This document shows, in pieces, positions 8,174 to 14,580 of a DNA stretch of 64,000 nt. A program made the translations under genes and the position numbers. Under the pieces are notes generated by a model, which did no database searches, was not told where the DNA came from, and saw nothing but the letters and a program-made list of their open reading frames with translations. Origin of the DNA: Gammaproteobacteria bacterium F7 (GTDB taxonomy: Bacteria; Pseudomonadota; Gammaproteobacteria; Pseudomonadales; IMCC2047); assembly GCA_001593685.1 (NCBI GenBank), contig LUKI01000004.1, positions 1-64,000 on the forward strand. The letters run 5' to 3'. Numbering within the stretch: the stretch's first letter is position 1; each line of letters begins with the position of its first letter.

Positions 8174-9391
8174 ATGTCACTACTGCCCGTCGAAAATGCA
8201 CTACAAATCTTTAAGGACAACGTAACGCCCATTACTGAAACTGAGAAGGTTTCAATTCGTGATGCGCTGGGCCGCGTGTTGGCGGAGGATGTCTGTTCTG
8301 GCCTGAATGTGCCACCCGAGGACAACAGTGCGATGGATGGTTACGCGCTCTGCACAGATGATTTAGTTGCCGGGCAACGCACACGACTGAAAGTCAGCCA
8401 ACAGGTATTTGCAGGCCATGAAGGCGAAGCCTTTGAACCGGGTACCGCGGTGCGTATTTTTACCGGTGGTCATGTGCCGGTGGGCGCTAATGCGGTGGTT
8501 ATGCAGGAGGACTGCGAGGTTGACGGTGATACCGTGCTGCTGCCAGAGAGCGTTAAAGTGGGCAATAATATTCGCCGCCAGGGGCAGGATATTAAACAGG
8601 GCAGCACCGTGCTGGAAAAGGGTCAGAAATTGCACCCACAGCACCTGGGCCTGTTAGCCTCGGTTGGCATTGTTGACGTCTCGGTCTACCGACGCTTAAA
8701 AGTTGCCGCGCTGAGCACCGGCGATGAGCTAATGAACCCCGGTGAAGCGCTGGCCGAAGGGCAAATCTATAACTCCAACCGTTTTATTATGGCCGGCATG
8801 ATTGAGCGACTGGGCTTTGAATTTGTGGACGGCGGGATCGTGCGTGATGATCTGCAAGTCACCAAGGACAAACTTAGCGAAGCCGCGCAACAGGCCGATG
8901 TCGTCATCACCAGTGGTGGCGTGTCCGTGGGGGATGCCGACTATGTAAAACCGGCCGTTGATGAGCTGGGCCACCTGGATGTCTGGAGCATGGCCATGAA
9001 ACCGGGCAAACCTGTTGCCTTTGGTCATATCAATAACACGCCATTCTTTGGCCTGCCCGGTAACCCGGTGTCAGTTTTTGTCGGGTTTCTGGTATTGATC
9101 AAACCTTACCTGCAGGCCAGCCAAGGTATGGGGTGGATTGAACCGATCAGTTGGAAAATCCCCGCCGGTTTTGCCAAAAAACGTTCAGGTGTGCGTCAGG
9201 AATATATACGTGTACGTGTGGTACAGAACGAGCAGGGACAAGCTCAACTGGAAACCTTCTATACACAGGACTCCGGTGTGTTACGCTCCACCGTTTTCAG
9301 TGATGCGCTGGCCATTTTACCGCCCCATACTGAAGTTAAGCCGGGTGATATGCTCGATACACTGTTGTTAGATGAGCTGTTTAACCGTTAA
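8174..9391 (+). CDS. moeA: Molybdopterin molybdenumtransferase MoeA, second copy
   Basis: This second MoeA has 405 residues. It carries EDNSAMDGYA near 58, GHVPVGANAVVMQED near 99, STGDEL near 186, TSGGVSVGDADY near 246, MKPGKPVAFG near 276 and GLPGNPVSVF near 295. The SAMDGYA segment is closer to E. coli MoeA than the first copy. All the segments I associate with metal and AMP-molybdopterin handling are present, so both copies should be active. One plausible reason for two copies is separate handling of Mo and W, as proposed for MoeA pairs in some archaea. That is inference here. Confidence 0.92.
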   Translation: MSLLPVENALQIFKDNVTPITETEKVSIRDALGRVLAEDVCSGLNVPPEDNSAMDGYALCTDDLVAGQRTRLKVSQQVFAGHEGEAFEPGTAVRIFTGGHVPVGANAVVMQEDCEVDGDTVLLPESVKVGNNIRRQGQDIKQGSTVLEKGQKLHPQHLGLLASVGIVDVSVYRRLKVAALSTGDELMNPGEALAEGQIYNSNRFIMAGMIERLGFEFVDGGIVRDDLQVTKDKLSEAAQQADVVITSGGVSVGDADYVKPAVDELGHLDVWSMAMKPGKPVAFGHINNTPFFGLPGNPVSVFVGFLVLIKPYLQASQGMGWIEPISWKIPAGFAKKRSGVRQEYIRVRVVQNEQGQAQLETFYTQDSGVLRSTVFSDALAILPPHTEVKPGDMLDTLLLDELFNR

Positions 9392-9426
9392 CGGTTTTGG
9401 CCGACTCGCCCGGTAAATGCCGGGCG
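9383..9426 (+). terminator. Palindrome and hairpin at the end of the moeA operon
   Basis: A perfect 14-bp palindrome, AACCGTTAACGGTT (9383-9396), spans the moeA stop codon and is followed by TTT. A second hairpin follows, CGCCCGG at 9407-9413 with CCGGGCG at 9420-9426. Neither has a strong T-run, so termination is plausible but unproven. Confidence 0.4.
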
Positions 9427-9576
9427 TGCTGCCGCTCATTTCCCCGCCATTTTTACCACATAAATTCCCCCAACCCCTGTTATATCAAGTACAGGCAATA
9501 TATCTTATCGGCAATAATTTTCCCGTGGCTTTAAATAGGTTCGGGGCCGATAACAACAGTCAATTTAGGAGTTCCC

Positions 9577-9876
9577 ATGGATAAGCAAACTGAAATCGAA
9601 TTGGAAGCCGCTACCTTTCGTCGTTTCCTGAAGCATCTGGATGACCACAAAGAAGTGCAGAATATTGATCTGATGATTCTGGCGGACTTTTGTCGTAACT
9701 GCCTGAGCAAGTGGTATATGGCTGCTGCGAAGGAGAAGGGCATCGAGATTGATTATGATGCCGCGCGTGAGAAGGTGTATGGCATGACTTACGATGAGTG
9801 GAAGGAGAAGCATCAGTTGCCAGCGACGCCGGAGCAAATGGCGGCGTTTGAAGAGCGTCAGAAAAGTAAAGGGTAA
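9577..9876 (+). CDS. DUF1244 family protein
   Basis: A 99-residue cytosolic protein of the DUF1244 family, recognised by the N-terminal ELEAATFRRFLKHL, the cysteine motif ADFCRNCLSKWY near 37-48, and YGMTYDEWKEKHQ near 69-81. The function is unknown; the conserved CxxC-type pair suggests metal or redox chemistry, but this is a guess. A good ribosome-binding site (TTTAGGAG) precedes the ATG. It marks the last ordinary gene before the accessory patch that follows. Confidence 0.88.
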   Translation: MDKQTEIELEAATFRRFLKHLDDHKEVQNIDLMILADFCRNCLSKWYMAAAKEKGIEIDYDAAREKVYGMTYDEWKEKHQLPATPEQMAAFEERQKSKG

Positions 9877-9946
9877 TTTATACGTCACAGGGATTGATGT
9901 TGGGGAGGAGTTTTACTCTGCTCCCAAACCTCAAGAGTGCAAAGAT

Positions 9947-10639
9947 ATGACAGATTTAGAAGGTACGGTATCGGGAAGTGCAACGGTGCAAGCAACCCTA
10001 CGAACTCGCACAGGATTAGCTTTGCACCATTTGTTAGCTGCGGGGAGATGTGCAGCACAAGTCTCGGTGCTGGAAAACCAGAATGTTGGTAAGTCGCTAG
10101 GGCCTTTCTGGGATGATATTTTTCAGAATTCGCTTTGTGTTGTTACTTTGTCAGTAGCAGCCTTGGAATGCTATGCCAATGAATTATGGTTTGAGCAAGC
10201 CCCAGTGCGCCCCGATGTAAACGAAACTGCGGCAGAGCAACTTTCAGTGCTAGTCGACAGAGAAAGCGTTCTTAAAAAGTACTCACTTGCTTTGGCTCTT
10301 CGTACTGGAAGAAAGATGGAGTTTGGATGTGAGCCTGTCCAAAATGCAGATACATTAATAAAATTGCGCAATGGTGTAGTTCATTTTCGTCCTGAGTGGT
10401 TCGACGCACAGGTTGAACATGACAGGTTGTCAAAGCGACTTGATGGTAAGGTCGCTTCTTCTCAGTTTTTACCTAATGAGCCAATTTTTCCAAGAGCGTG
10501 GGCAACTGGTGACTTCGCAAGTTGGGCTATTCGCTCAACGGTAAATTTCCTCGACTACTTTTACACTGAGTCTGGTCTCCCGAGCCCCGTTGATAAATTT
10601 AAACCGAGGCTTGAAGAGCTCTCTAATGTTGTTCTCTAA
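9947..10639 (+). CDS. Hypothetical protein with a HEPN-like Rx4H motif
   Basis: About 230 residues if the ATG at 9947 is used; the frame is open further upstream into the DUF1244 gene, so the start is uncertain and lacks a clear ribosome-binding site. The protein is helical by composition. It has SVAALECYANELW about 65 residues in and KLRNGVVHFRPEW near 137, containing R-N-G-V-V-H. An Arg, a polar residue, three more, then His is the signature of HEPN domains, many of which are RNases in toxin-antitoxin or defence systems. The spacing of the two helices fits that fold. No partner antitoxin is adjacent. The repeat patch begins 18 bases after its stop. The HEPN assignment is by motif only. Confidence 0.6.
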   Translation: MTDLEGTVSGSATVQATLRTRTGLALHHLLAAGRCAAQVSVLENQNVGKSLGPFWDDIFQNSLCVVTLSVAALECYANELWFEQAPVRPDVNETAAEQLSVLVDRESVLKKYSLALALRTGRKMEFGCEPVQNADTLIKLRNGVVHFRPEWFDAQVEHDRLSKRLDGKVASSQFLPNEPIFPRAWATGDFASWAIRSTVNFLDYFYTESGLPSPVDKFKPRLEELSNVVL

Positions 10640-10656
10640 CGGTAAAGGCGGACGCA

Positions 10657-10913
10657 TTTATTTCACTCTTCGAATTTTTAAATACTTCATTTCGCCCTTT
10701 CGGCGAGTTAAGGCTTTTTTGGTCGCCCAAAAGCCTTAACAATCCAAAGCCGCCCCTGCAGCTTGATCGCTTCGCGATTGCCCTGCGCGTTCCACTTTCA
10801 AATGGGGGCTGCGGAACTCGCCTAACGGCTCAGACAGTCCTCGCCCTTTTTCCATTTGAAAGTTGCAATGCTCGACTGCGCAGAAGGGGATTGGGGTGCC
10901 GGGCATGGCTTTG
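10657..10913 (-). repeat. Folded repeat element, copy A1
   Basis: First of four related elements; its 5'-to-3' order runs on the minus strand. Plus-strand stems: P5 10693-10696 with 10702-10705, P4 10707-10718 with 10729-10740 (12 bp), P3 10766-10770 with 10774-10778, P1 10795-10805 with 10852-10862 (11 bp) enclosing P2 10820-10822 with 10827-10829. On the element strand the loops of P3 and P5 are GAA and GAAAG. The head contains GCGCAG then GAGCATTGCA. Its stems differ in sequence from the B copies but sit in the same order. It contains no plausible gene. Confidence 0.8.
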
Positions 10914-10937
10914 GACAATTAATGATTGGGTGGAGCG

Positions 10938-11059
10938 TACTCCGGTAAAAATGTCGTCATGCCGGATTTAATCCGGCATCCAGTTCTTTAAACGCTATGG
11001 ATTATTCGCTTCGCTTGTCCTGGCCTCCACTTAATTATACCCGGAATGGCGTGGGGTCG
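10938..11059. mobile_element. Palindrome-bearing insertion (MITE/REP-like) between A1 and B1
   Basis: Comparison of the A1-B1 spacer with the A2-B2 spacer shows about 122 extra bases here, between GGAGCG and TTGTATATTTCTG. The insert carries a near-perfect palindrome, TGCCGGATT / AATCCGGCA at 10960-10978 with a single central base, of the kind found in short dispersed repeats of many proteobacteria. No coding capacity is seen. It implies that the A-B pair is older than this insertion. Confidence 0.55.
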
Positions 11060-11064
11060 TTGTA

Positions 11065-11299
11065 TATTTCTGTTGGCATTAGGCTGGCACACCATCTTCC
11101 CCTTTAAGCGCAGCTGAGCATTGCAGGATTCAGGCGGAAATAAGCGAAGCTTGTTTGAGGCTGAAAGCCGAGTTGCTGAGCGCCGCCTGAAACCGAAACG
11201 CGCAGGGTACCCGGAACGGGCAAGTGCCAGGGGCCGACAGGGATTGATAAGGGAGGCTCGGCGGCCTCCCTTGTCTCGCCAGTCAGGCGAAATGAGATG
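11065..11299 (+). repeat. Folded repeat element, copy B1
   Basis: This copy runs on the plus strand, head-to-head with A1. Stems: P1 11129-11137 with 11183-11191 (9 bp) enclosing P2 11159-11162 with 11166-11169, P3 11210-11213 with 11217-11220, P4 11246-11257 with 11264-11275 (12 bp, one G-T), P5 11277-11280 with 11286-11289, and the tail GAAATGAGATG. It is nearly identical to B2, but P2 and P3 differ between the two while still pairing. The short open frames inside it are by-products of the repeat. Confidence 0.8.
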
Positions 11300-11320
11300 C
11301 AGGGTAATTGGCTAATAATC

Positions 11321-11344
11321 GGGGACAGAGTAACCCCCCCAAAA
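11321..11344 (+). other. REP-like remnant next to copy B1
   Basis: The stretch begins GGGGACAGAGTAAC and continues into a run of C and A. From memory this resembles the ends of REP sequences mobilised by RAYT (IS200-like) transposases, which often read GGGG-t/a-CAGAGTAA. No transposase gene is present and no second end is seen, so this may be a remnant or chance. Confidence 0.3.
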
Positions 11345-11402
11345 AATATCACACGTTTGGATCTGGTTTTTAGTTCCTTATCCAGGCTTCAAGTTAGTAA
11401 GC

Positions 11403-11636
11403 TTAACAGCCGCAACTCATACCAAATTTTATCTTCATATCCATCAAATGCTGAGTAGGAACAAACTCGACATCACCGGCAATAATTTGCTTAATTTTAT
11501 TAACCGTCACCCCTAAATGTTCCGCTGCTTCTTCATTGCTATATCCAAATTTATCAATTAAATCAGCAACATCTTGCGCATGCTTTTTACGGATCATAAC
11601 TATAGCTGCATCTATTTCTGCTTGTGTCTTTGTCAT
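11403..11636 (-). CDS. Small helix-turn-helix protein
   Basis: A 77-residue protein whose start at 11636 (MTKTQAEID) has a good ribosome-binding site, GGGAG, 8 bases upstream. A longer reading begins at a TTG and is less likely. The middle segment DLIDKFGYSNEEAAEHLGVTVNKIKQII looks like a helix-turn-helix of the resolvase/XRE kind (residues about 25-50). The C terminus ends in CGC. It is AT-rich compared with the core genes and lies alone between repeat copies B1 and A2, on the strand opposite the HEPN-like gene. I do not recognise a named family. Confidence 0.6.
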   Translation of the reverse strand: MTKTQAEIDAAIVMIRKKHAQDVADLIDKFGYSNEEAAEHLGVTVNKIKQIIAGDVEFVPTQHLMDMKIKFGMSCGC

Positions 11637-11704
11637 GAAGTGACTCCCATCAAAGCTAGTCAAATTTTAATATCTTTTTATTTTAAAATTAAAAATGGGA
11701 CTTA

Positions 11705-12005
11705 TTTATTTTACTCTTCGATTTTTTTAAATATTCCATTTCGCCTTTTCTAAGCGAGTTAAGGCTTTTGAGTGCTCAAAAGCCTTAACAATCCAAAGCC
11801 GCCTGCCCCAGGGCACCTTCTCTTGCTTCGCAATTCACCTTGCCTACAGCTTGCTCGCTTTGCGACTGCCCTGTGCGTTTTTCTTTCAAATGGGAGCTGC
11901 GGAACTCGGCTTCGCCTCAGACAGTCCTCGCCCTTTCTCCATTTAAAAGATCAATGCTCGGCTGCGCATGAGGGGAGATTATTTGGTGCTGGGCATGGTT
12001 TTGTG
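11705..12005 (-). repeat. Folded repeat element, copy A2
   Basis: Minus-strand copy. Plus-strand stems: P5 11741-11744 with 11754-11757, P4 11758-11772 with 11775-11789 (15 bp, perfect), P3 11855-11858 with 11862-11865, P1 11883-11893 with 11939-11949 (one mismatch) enclosing P2 11908-11910 with 11914-11916. It is longer than A1 because of roughly 40 extra bases between P4 and P3, which include another small hairpin (TTGC / GCAA). The head has CGCAGCCGAGCATTG. P2 is GGC/GCC here and GCC/GGC in A1. Confidence 0.8.
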
Positions 12006-12031
12006 GAACTTAAGTTTGTGTGAGCGTTGAT

Positions 12032-12270
12032 TATTTCTGTTGGCATCAGGTTGGCACACCATCTTCCCCTTTAAGCGCAGCTGAGCATTGCAGGATTCAG
12101 GCGGAAATAAGCGAAGAGTGTCTGAGGCCGCAGGCCGAGTTGCTGAGCGCCGCCTGAAACCGAAACGCGCAGGGAATCCGGCAAAGCCGGACAAGTGCGA
12201 GGGGCCGACAGGGATTGATAAGGGAGGCTCGGCGGCCTCCCTTATCTCGCCACAAAGGCGAAATGAGATG
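12032..12270 (+). repeat. Folded repeat element, copy B2
   Basis: Plus-strand copy, head-to-head with A2 at short distance. Stems: P1 12096-12104 with 12150-12158, P2 12126-12129 with 12133-12136 (GGCC with GGCC), P3 12177-12182 with 12186-12191 (6 bp, loop AAA), P4 12217-12228 with 12235-12246 (12 bp, perfect), P5 12248-12251 with 12257-12260, and the tail GAAATGAGATG. It ends about 105 bases before the transglycosylase gene. Confidence 0.8.
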
Positions 12271-12375
12271 TTGGATAAAGGCGTCGCTTTTAATTCTGGC
12301 GATTTATTTCTGGCGCGATTTTTGCCTTGTTGTTTGGTATGCACATGATTAAGCGCTAAAACAAGAGCAATCATT

Positions 12376-13128
12376 ATGAGTATTGATCCGTTAAATGCTT
12401 TCGTAGCCACCCAAGCGAACATTTCCAAGCAACCTCCAACCGCCGAACTTAGGCCGCATCAGCAATCATTTGAAAGGTTGCTTGGTAGCGCTATAGCTGG
12501 CGATTTATCAGCGCAGGCAGCGTTTCGAGAGGAAAGCGGGCTGGCCCGGCTGGTAAATTTGCAGTTACTGCAGGGGTTGTTTGATCCGAATGAGGGGGCC
12601 TCGGTAGATTCACTTTCAGTATTGCTGGGAATGTCCGCCCGCGGATTCGAAACGCCATCCGCGGTTAGTCAAAAACTTGACTTGTATACCTCGGTGTCTC
12701 CAGAGCATCAGTCCCGCCTGTCAACTTCGACGAAAAACAGTCGCCAGCAGATCGAGAAACTGATCGATGGTGTTGCTGAGGAGGTCGGCTTGGCACCAGA
12801 GCTGATTCGTTCAGTGGTCAGCACTGAAAGTAACTTTAGCCCTGATGCAGTCTCCTCAGTCGGTGCTCAGGGGCTGATGCAACTGATGCCGGAAACTGCC
12901 AGAGAGCTTGAAGTTACCGACAGTTTTGATCCTCAGCAGAACCTGCTCGGCGGAAGCCGCTACCTGAAACAGTTACTCAATAAATATGAAGGCGATCTCG
13001 ATCATGCATTGGCCGCTTATAATTGGGGGCAAGGGAATGTTGACCGCAAAGGGTTGGGACAGATGCCGCAAGAAACCCGTGACTATTTGGTTAAGGTGAA
13101 ACAGGGACTGACGAAACAAGTTGTTTAA
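12376..13128 (+). CDS. Lytic transglycosylase (SLT) domain protein
   Basis: A 250-residue protein with a C-terminal SLT (goose-lysozyme-like) domain from about residue 130. It shows the catalytic Glu in STESNFSP, then GAQGLMQLMPETA, and AAYNWGQGNVD near the end. Such enzymes cleave peptidoglycan to 1,6-anhydromuropeptides. The first 120 residues have no recognised domain and there is no signal peptide or lipobox. Export must therefore use another route (phage- or flagellum-type muramidase), or the true start is different. The start ATG has a weak AAGAG upstream. The gene borders the repeat patch and has no flagellar or phage neighbours. Confidence 0.8.
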   Translation: MSIDPLNAFVATQANISKQPPTAELRPHQQSFERLLGSAIAGDLSAQAAFREESGLARLVNLQLLQGLFDPNEGASVDSLSVLLGMSARGFETPSAVSQKLDLYTSVSPEHQSRLSTSTKNSRQQIEKLIDGVAEEVGLAPELIRSVVSTESNFSPDAVSSVGAQGLMQLMPETARELEVTDSFDPQQNLLGGSRYLKQLLNKYEGDLDHALAAYNWGQGNVDRKGLGQMPQETRDYLVKVKQGLTKQVV

Positions 13129-13433
13129 GATTGACCATCGAATAAATAGGTATGAAGGGTGATGAGTGACTCAAGGTATCGGCGCAGCCGACAGTGGACC
13201 AGAGAGGCCATTTTGGGATTCGCTTTCTTTAGGCGTAAAGAACATGAACTCGTCCAGAAGGGCGAAAACCACAGTGAGTTAATTTAGCCCCAGCCAATCA
13301 GGTGAAATGAGATGCTGGGGAAATGACTTGGGTTGAGGACGCAGAGTGCTTATCTTGATACTGTGCCTTAGCCACAAAGAAGATGACTATAGCGTTCGTG
13401 GCCTGGAACAAACTCATTTTACACATGCATAAA
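13129..13433. other. Non-coding gap with a degenerate tail of the repeat family
   Basis: There is no plausible gene here. At 13284-13322 the sequence (CCCCAGCC, AATCAGG, TGAAATGAGATG, CTGGGG) resembles the P5-plus-tail end of the B copies (CGCC, loop, GGCG, AAATGAGATG). No convincing head or P1-P4 stems precede it, so it may be a decayed fifth copy. Confidence 0.35.
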
Positions 13434-13456
13434 AAACCCCGCACATGGCGGGGTTT
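13431..13456 (-). terminator. Intrinsic terminator of the PEP-CTERM-like gene
   Basis: The stem AAACCCCGC (13434-13442) pairs with 13448-13456 and has the loop ACATG. Reading on the minus strand, the stem is followed by a T-run (A-run 13431-13436 on the plus strand), so it serves the gene ending at 13477. Confidence 0.85.
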
Positions 13457-13476
13457 ACAGGGCTAACTCTTAAGCC

Positions 13477-14181
13477 TTATACCGCTGATCTCTTGCGGGC
13501 GACGAATAGACCCACTAAGCCAAGACCAAGAAGCGCTAAAGGCGCTGGAGAAGACACTTCAGCACCTGGCGCTTGAGGGGCACTTGCTAAACCGCCAAAA
13601 CGAGCGGTTTGGCTTTCAGTGTAGAAGCCTACGTTACCAGACATAAAAGTGGTATCAGTGAAAGACTGGCTTACACCACCCAGGCTAAATGAAATGTCAT
13701 TGCCTGAACGGCCAACGATGAAGTTGTAATCAACGTTATCGGCCCAGAAAATTTCTTGCTGGAATAAAATCGTTGAAACACCCGCTAACTCTCTTACTAG
13801 GAACATGCCGCTTGCGCCGCTAGCGGAGTCATTAAAGCCGCCTTGCTCCCAACCCAAACGGTAGTGGTTAGACGGATCTTGCCAGCCAAATACTAAGCCC
13901 AAGATATCGTTATCGTTAAAGCCGACCGTTGTAGGCGTCATTGAACCCGAGAAGTTAAAGTCGCCAGTAAAAGAGAAATCGCTGACGATAGTGCCGTAGG
14001 AGTTGTTGTTTTGTACGGCTTGGTTGCCGCCCGCGCTGGTTAAGCCGGAAGGACCTGAATTAGCAGCGGGTGAGCGATCAGTAGTCCACAGAGATGTGTC
14101 GACAACAACCGCTTGAGCGGATGCTGCAGCAACCAGAGTGGCTGCGCCGATCATGTATTTAATAGCTTTCAATGCTTTCAT
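13477..14181 (-). CDS. PEP-CTERM-like sorted exported protein
   Basis: A 234-residue secreted protein. The N terminus (MKALKAIKYMIGAATLVAAASAQA) is a classical signal peptide with cleavage after AQA. The mature part is Gly/Ser/Asn-rich with a beta-sandwich look. The segments FGWQDPSNHYRLGW and VDYNFIVGRSGNDI recall concanavalin/thrombospondin-C-like domains. The C terminus has SSPAPLALLGLGL, a hydrophobic helix and ARKRSAV, the architecture of exosortase substrates, with PAP in place of the usual PEP. No exosortase gene is in the window. It has a strong ribosome-binding site (AGGGG) and a sigma-54-type promoter at 14244-14258. Its surface role is unknown; such proteins are linked to exopolysaccharide and flocs. 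Confidence 0.8.
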   Translation of the reverse strand: MKALKAIKYMIGAATLVAAASAQAVVVDTSLWTTDRSPAANSGPSGLTSAGGNQAVQNNNSYGTIVSDFSFTGDFNFSGSMTPTTVGFNDNDILGLVFGWQDPSNHYRLGWEQGGFNDSASGASGMFLVRELAGVSTILFQQEIFWADNVDYNFIVGRSGNDISFSLGGVSQSFTDTTFMSGNVGFYTESQTARFGGLASAPQAPGAEVSSPAPLALLGLGLVGLFVARKRSAV

Positions 14182-14243
14182 AATTTAATACCCCTAAGAG
14201 TTTTGGAATAACAATGATGAGTTATATATTTTTCTCGTATAAA

Positions 14244-14258
14244 GCAGAAAGTGTGCCA
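14244..14258 (-). promoter_or_regulatory. Sigma-54 (-24/-12) promoter of the first PEP-CTERM-like gene
   Basis: On the minus strand the sequence is TGGCACACTTTCTGC. The consensus is TGGCAC, five bases, then TTGC, and the GG and GC doublets are separated by the required 10 bases. Transcription would start near 14232, giving a leader of about 50 bases before the ATG at 14181. Confidence 0.8.
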
Positions 14259-14321
14259 ACCTTTTAAAAGGTAATTAAAACAGGTGGTTATATTGTTTTT
14301 TTCTGGGTGATAAGTCGCAGG

Positions 14322-14337
14322 TGTAAAATTTTTTGAC
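14322..14337 (-). promoter_or_regulatory. Upstream activator motif of the first PEP-CTERM-like gene
   Basis: On the minus strand it reads GTCAAAAAATTTTACA. The same motif, with 14 of 16 bases identical, lies upstream of the second PEP-CTERM-like gene. The distance from its near edge to the -24 element is 65 bp in both. It is a likely binding site for a sigma-54 enhancer-binding protein such as PrsR. Confidence 0.65.
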
Positions 14338-14580
14338 GACTATGAATGCTGTTTTAAAGATTTTATTTTGCCCTGACCAGTAGCTGAGCCGGATACTTTA
14401 ACGGTTTAAACTGAGCCTTACTTTTTGCCTGTTACGGATGAAAGAAAGCGGTTTTTGAGTTAAAGCAAAGGATGAATACAAATATGGGCGTGTACTTAAC
14501 TTTCTGGTTAAATGCCGTTGCTTTGATATGAGCCATTAAACCCTTTCCGTTAACTGTAAGTTATCTGTCGCTTTAAATTA

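Larger units (their letters stand above)
14182..14580. other. Regulatory gap between divergent genes
   Basis: This 399-base gap holds the sigma-54 promoter and activator motif for the minus-strand gene (annotated separately). The rest, 14340-14580, should contain the promoter of the CPBP protease gene, but I see no convincing -35/-10 pair and no gene. Confidence 0.5.

Noticed and set aside
10657..12270. Integron attC sites as an explanation of the repeats
   Set aside because: The core GTTRRRY / RYYYAAC arrangement and its orientation do not fit, and no integrase or typical cassette array is present.
11104..12428. Several open frames of 64-149 codons inside or across the repeat copies (for example 11121-11315, 11772-12023, 11979-12428, 12088-12348)
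   Set aside because: They follow the repeats, change when the repeat changes, and lack ribosome-binding sites and homology; they are by-products of the structured elements.
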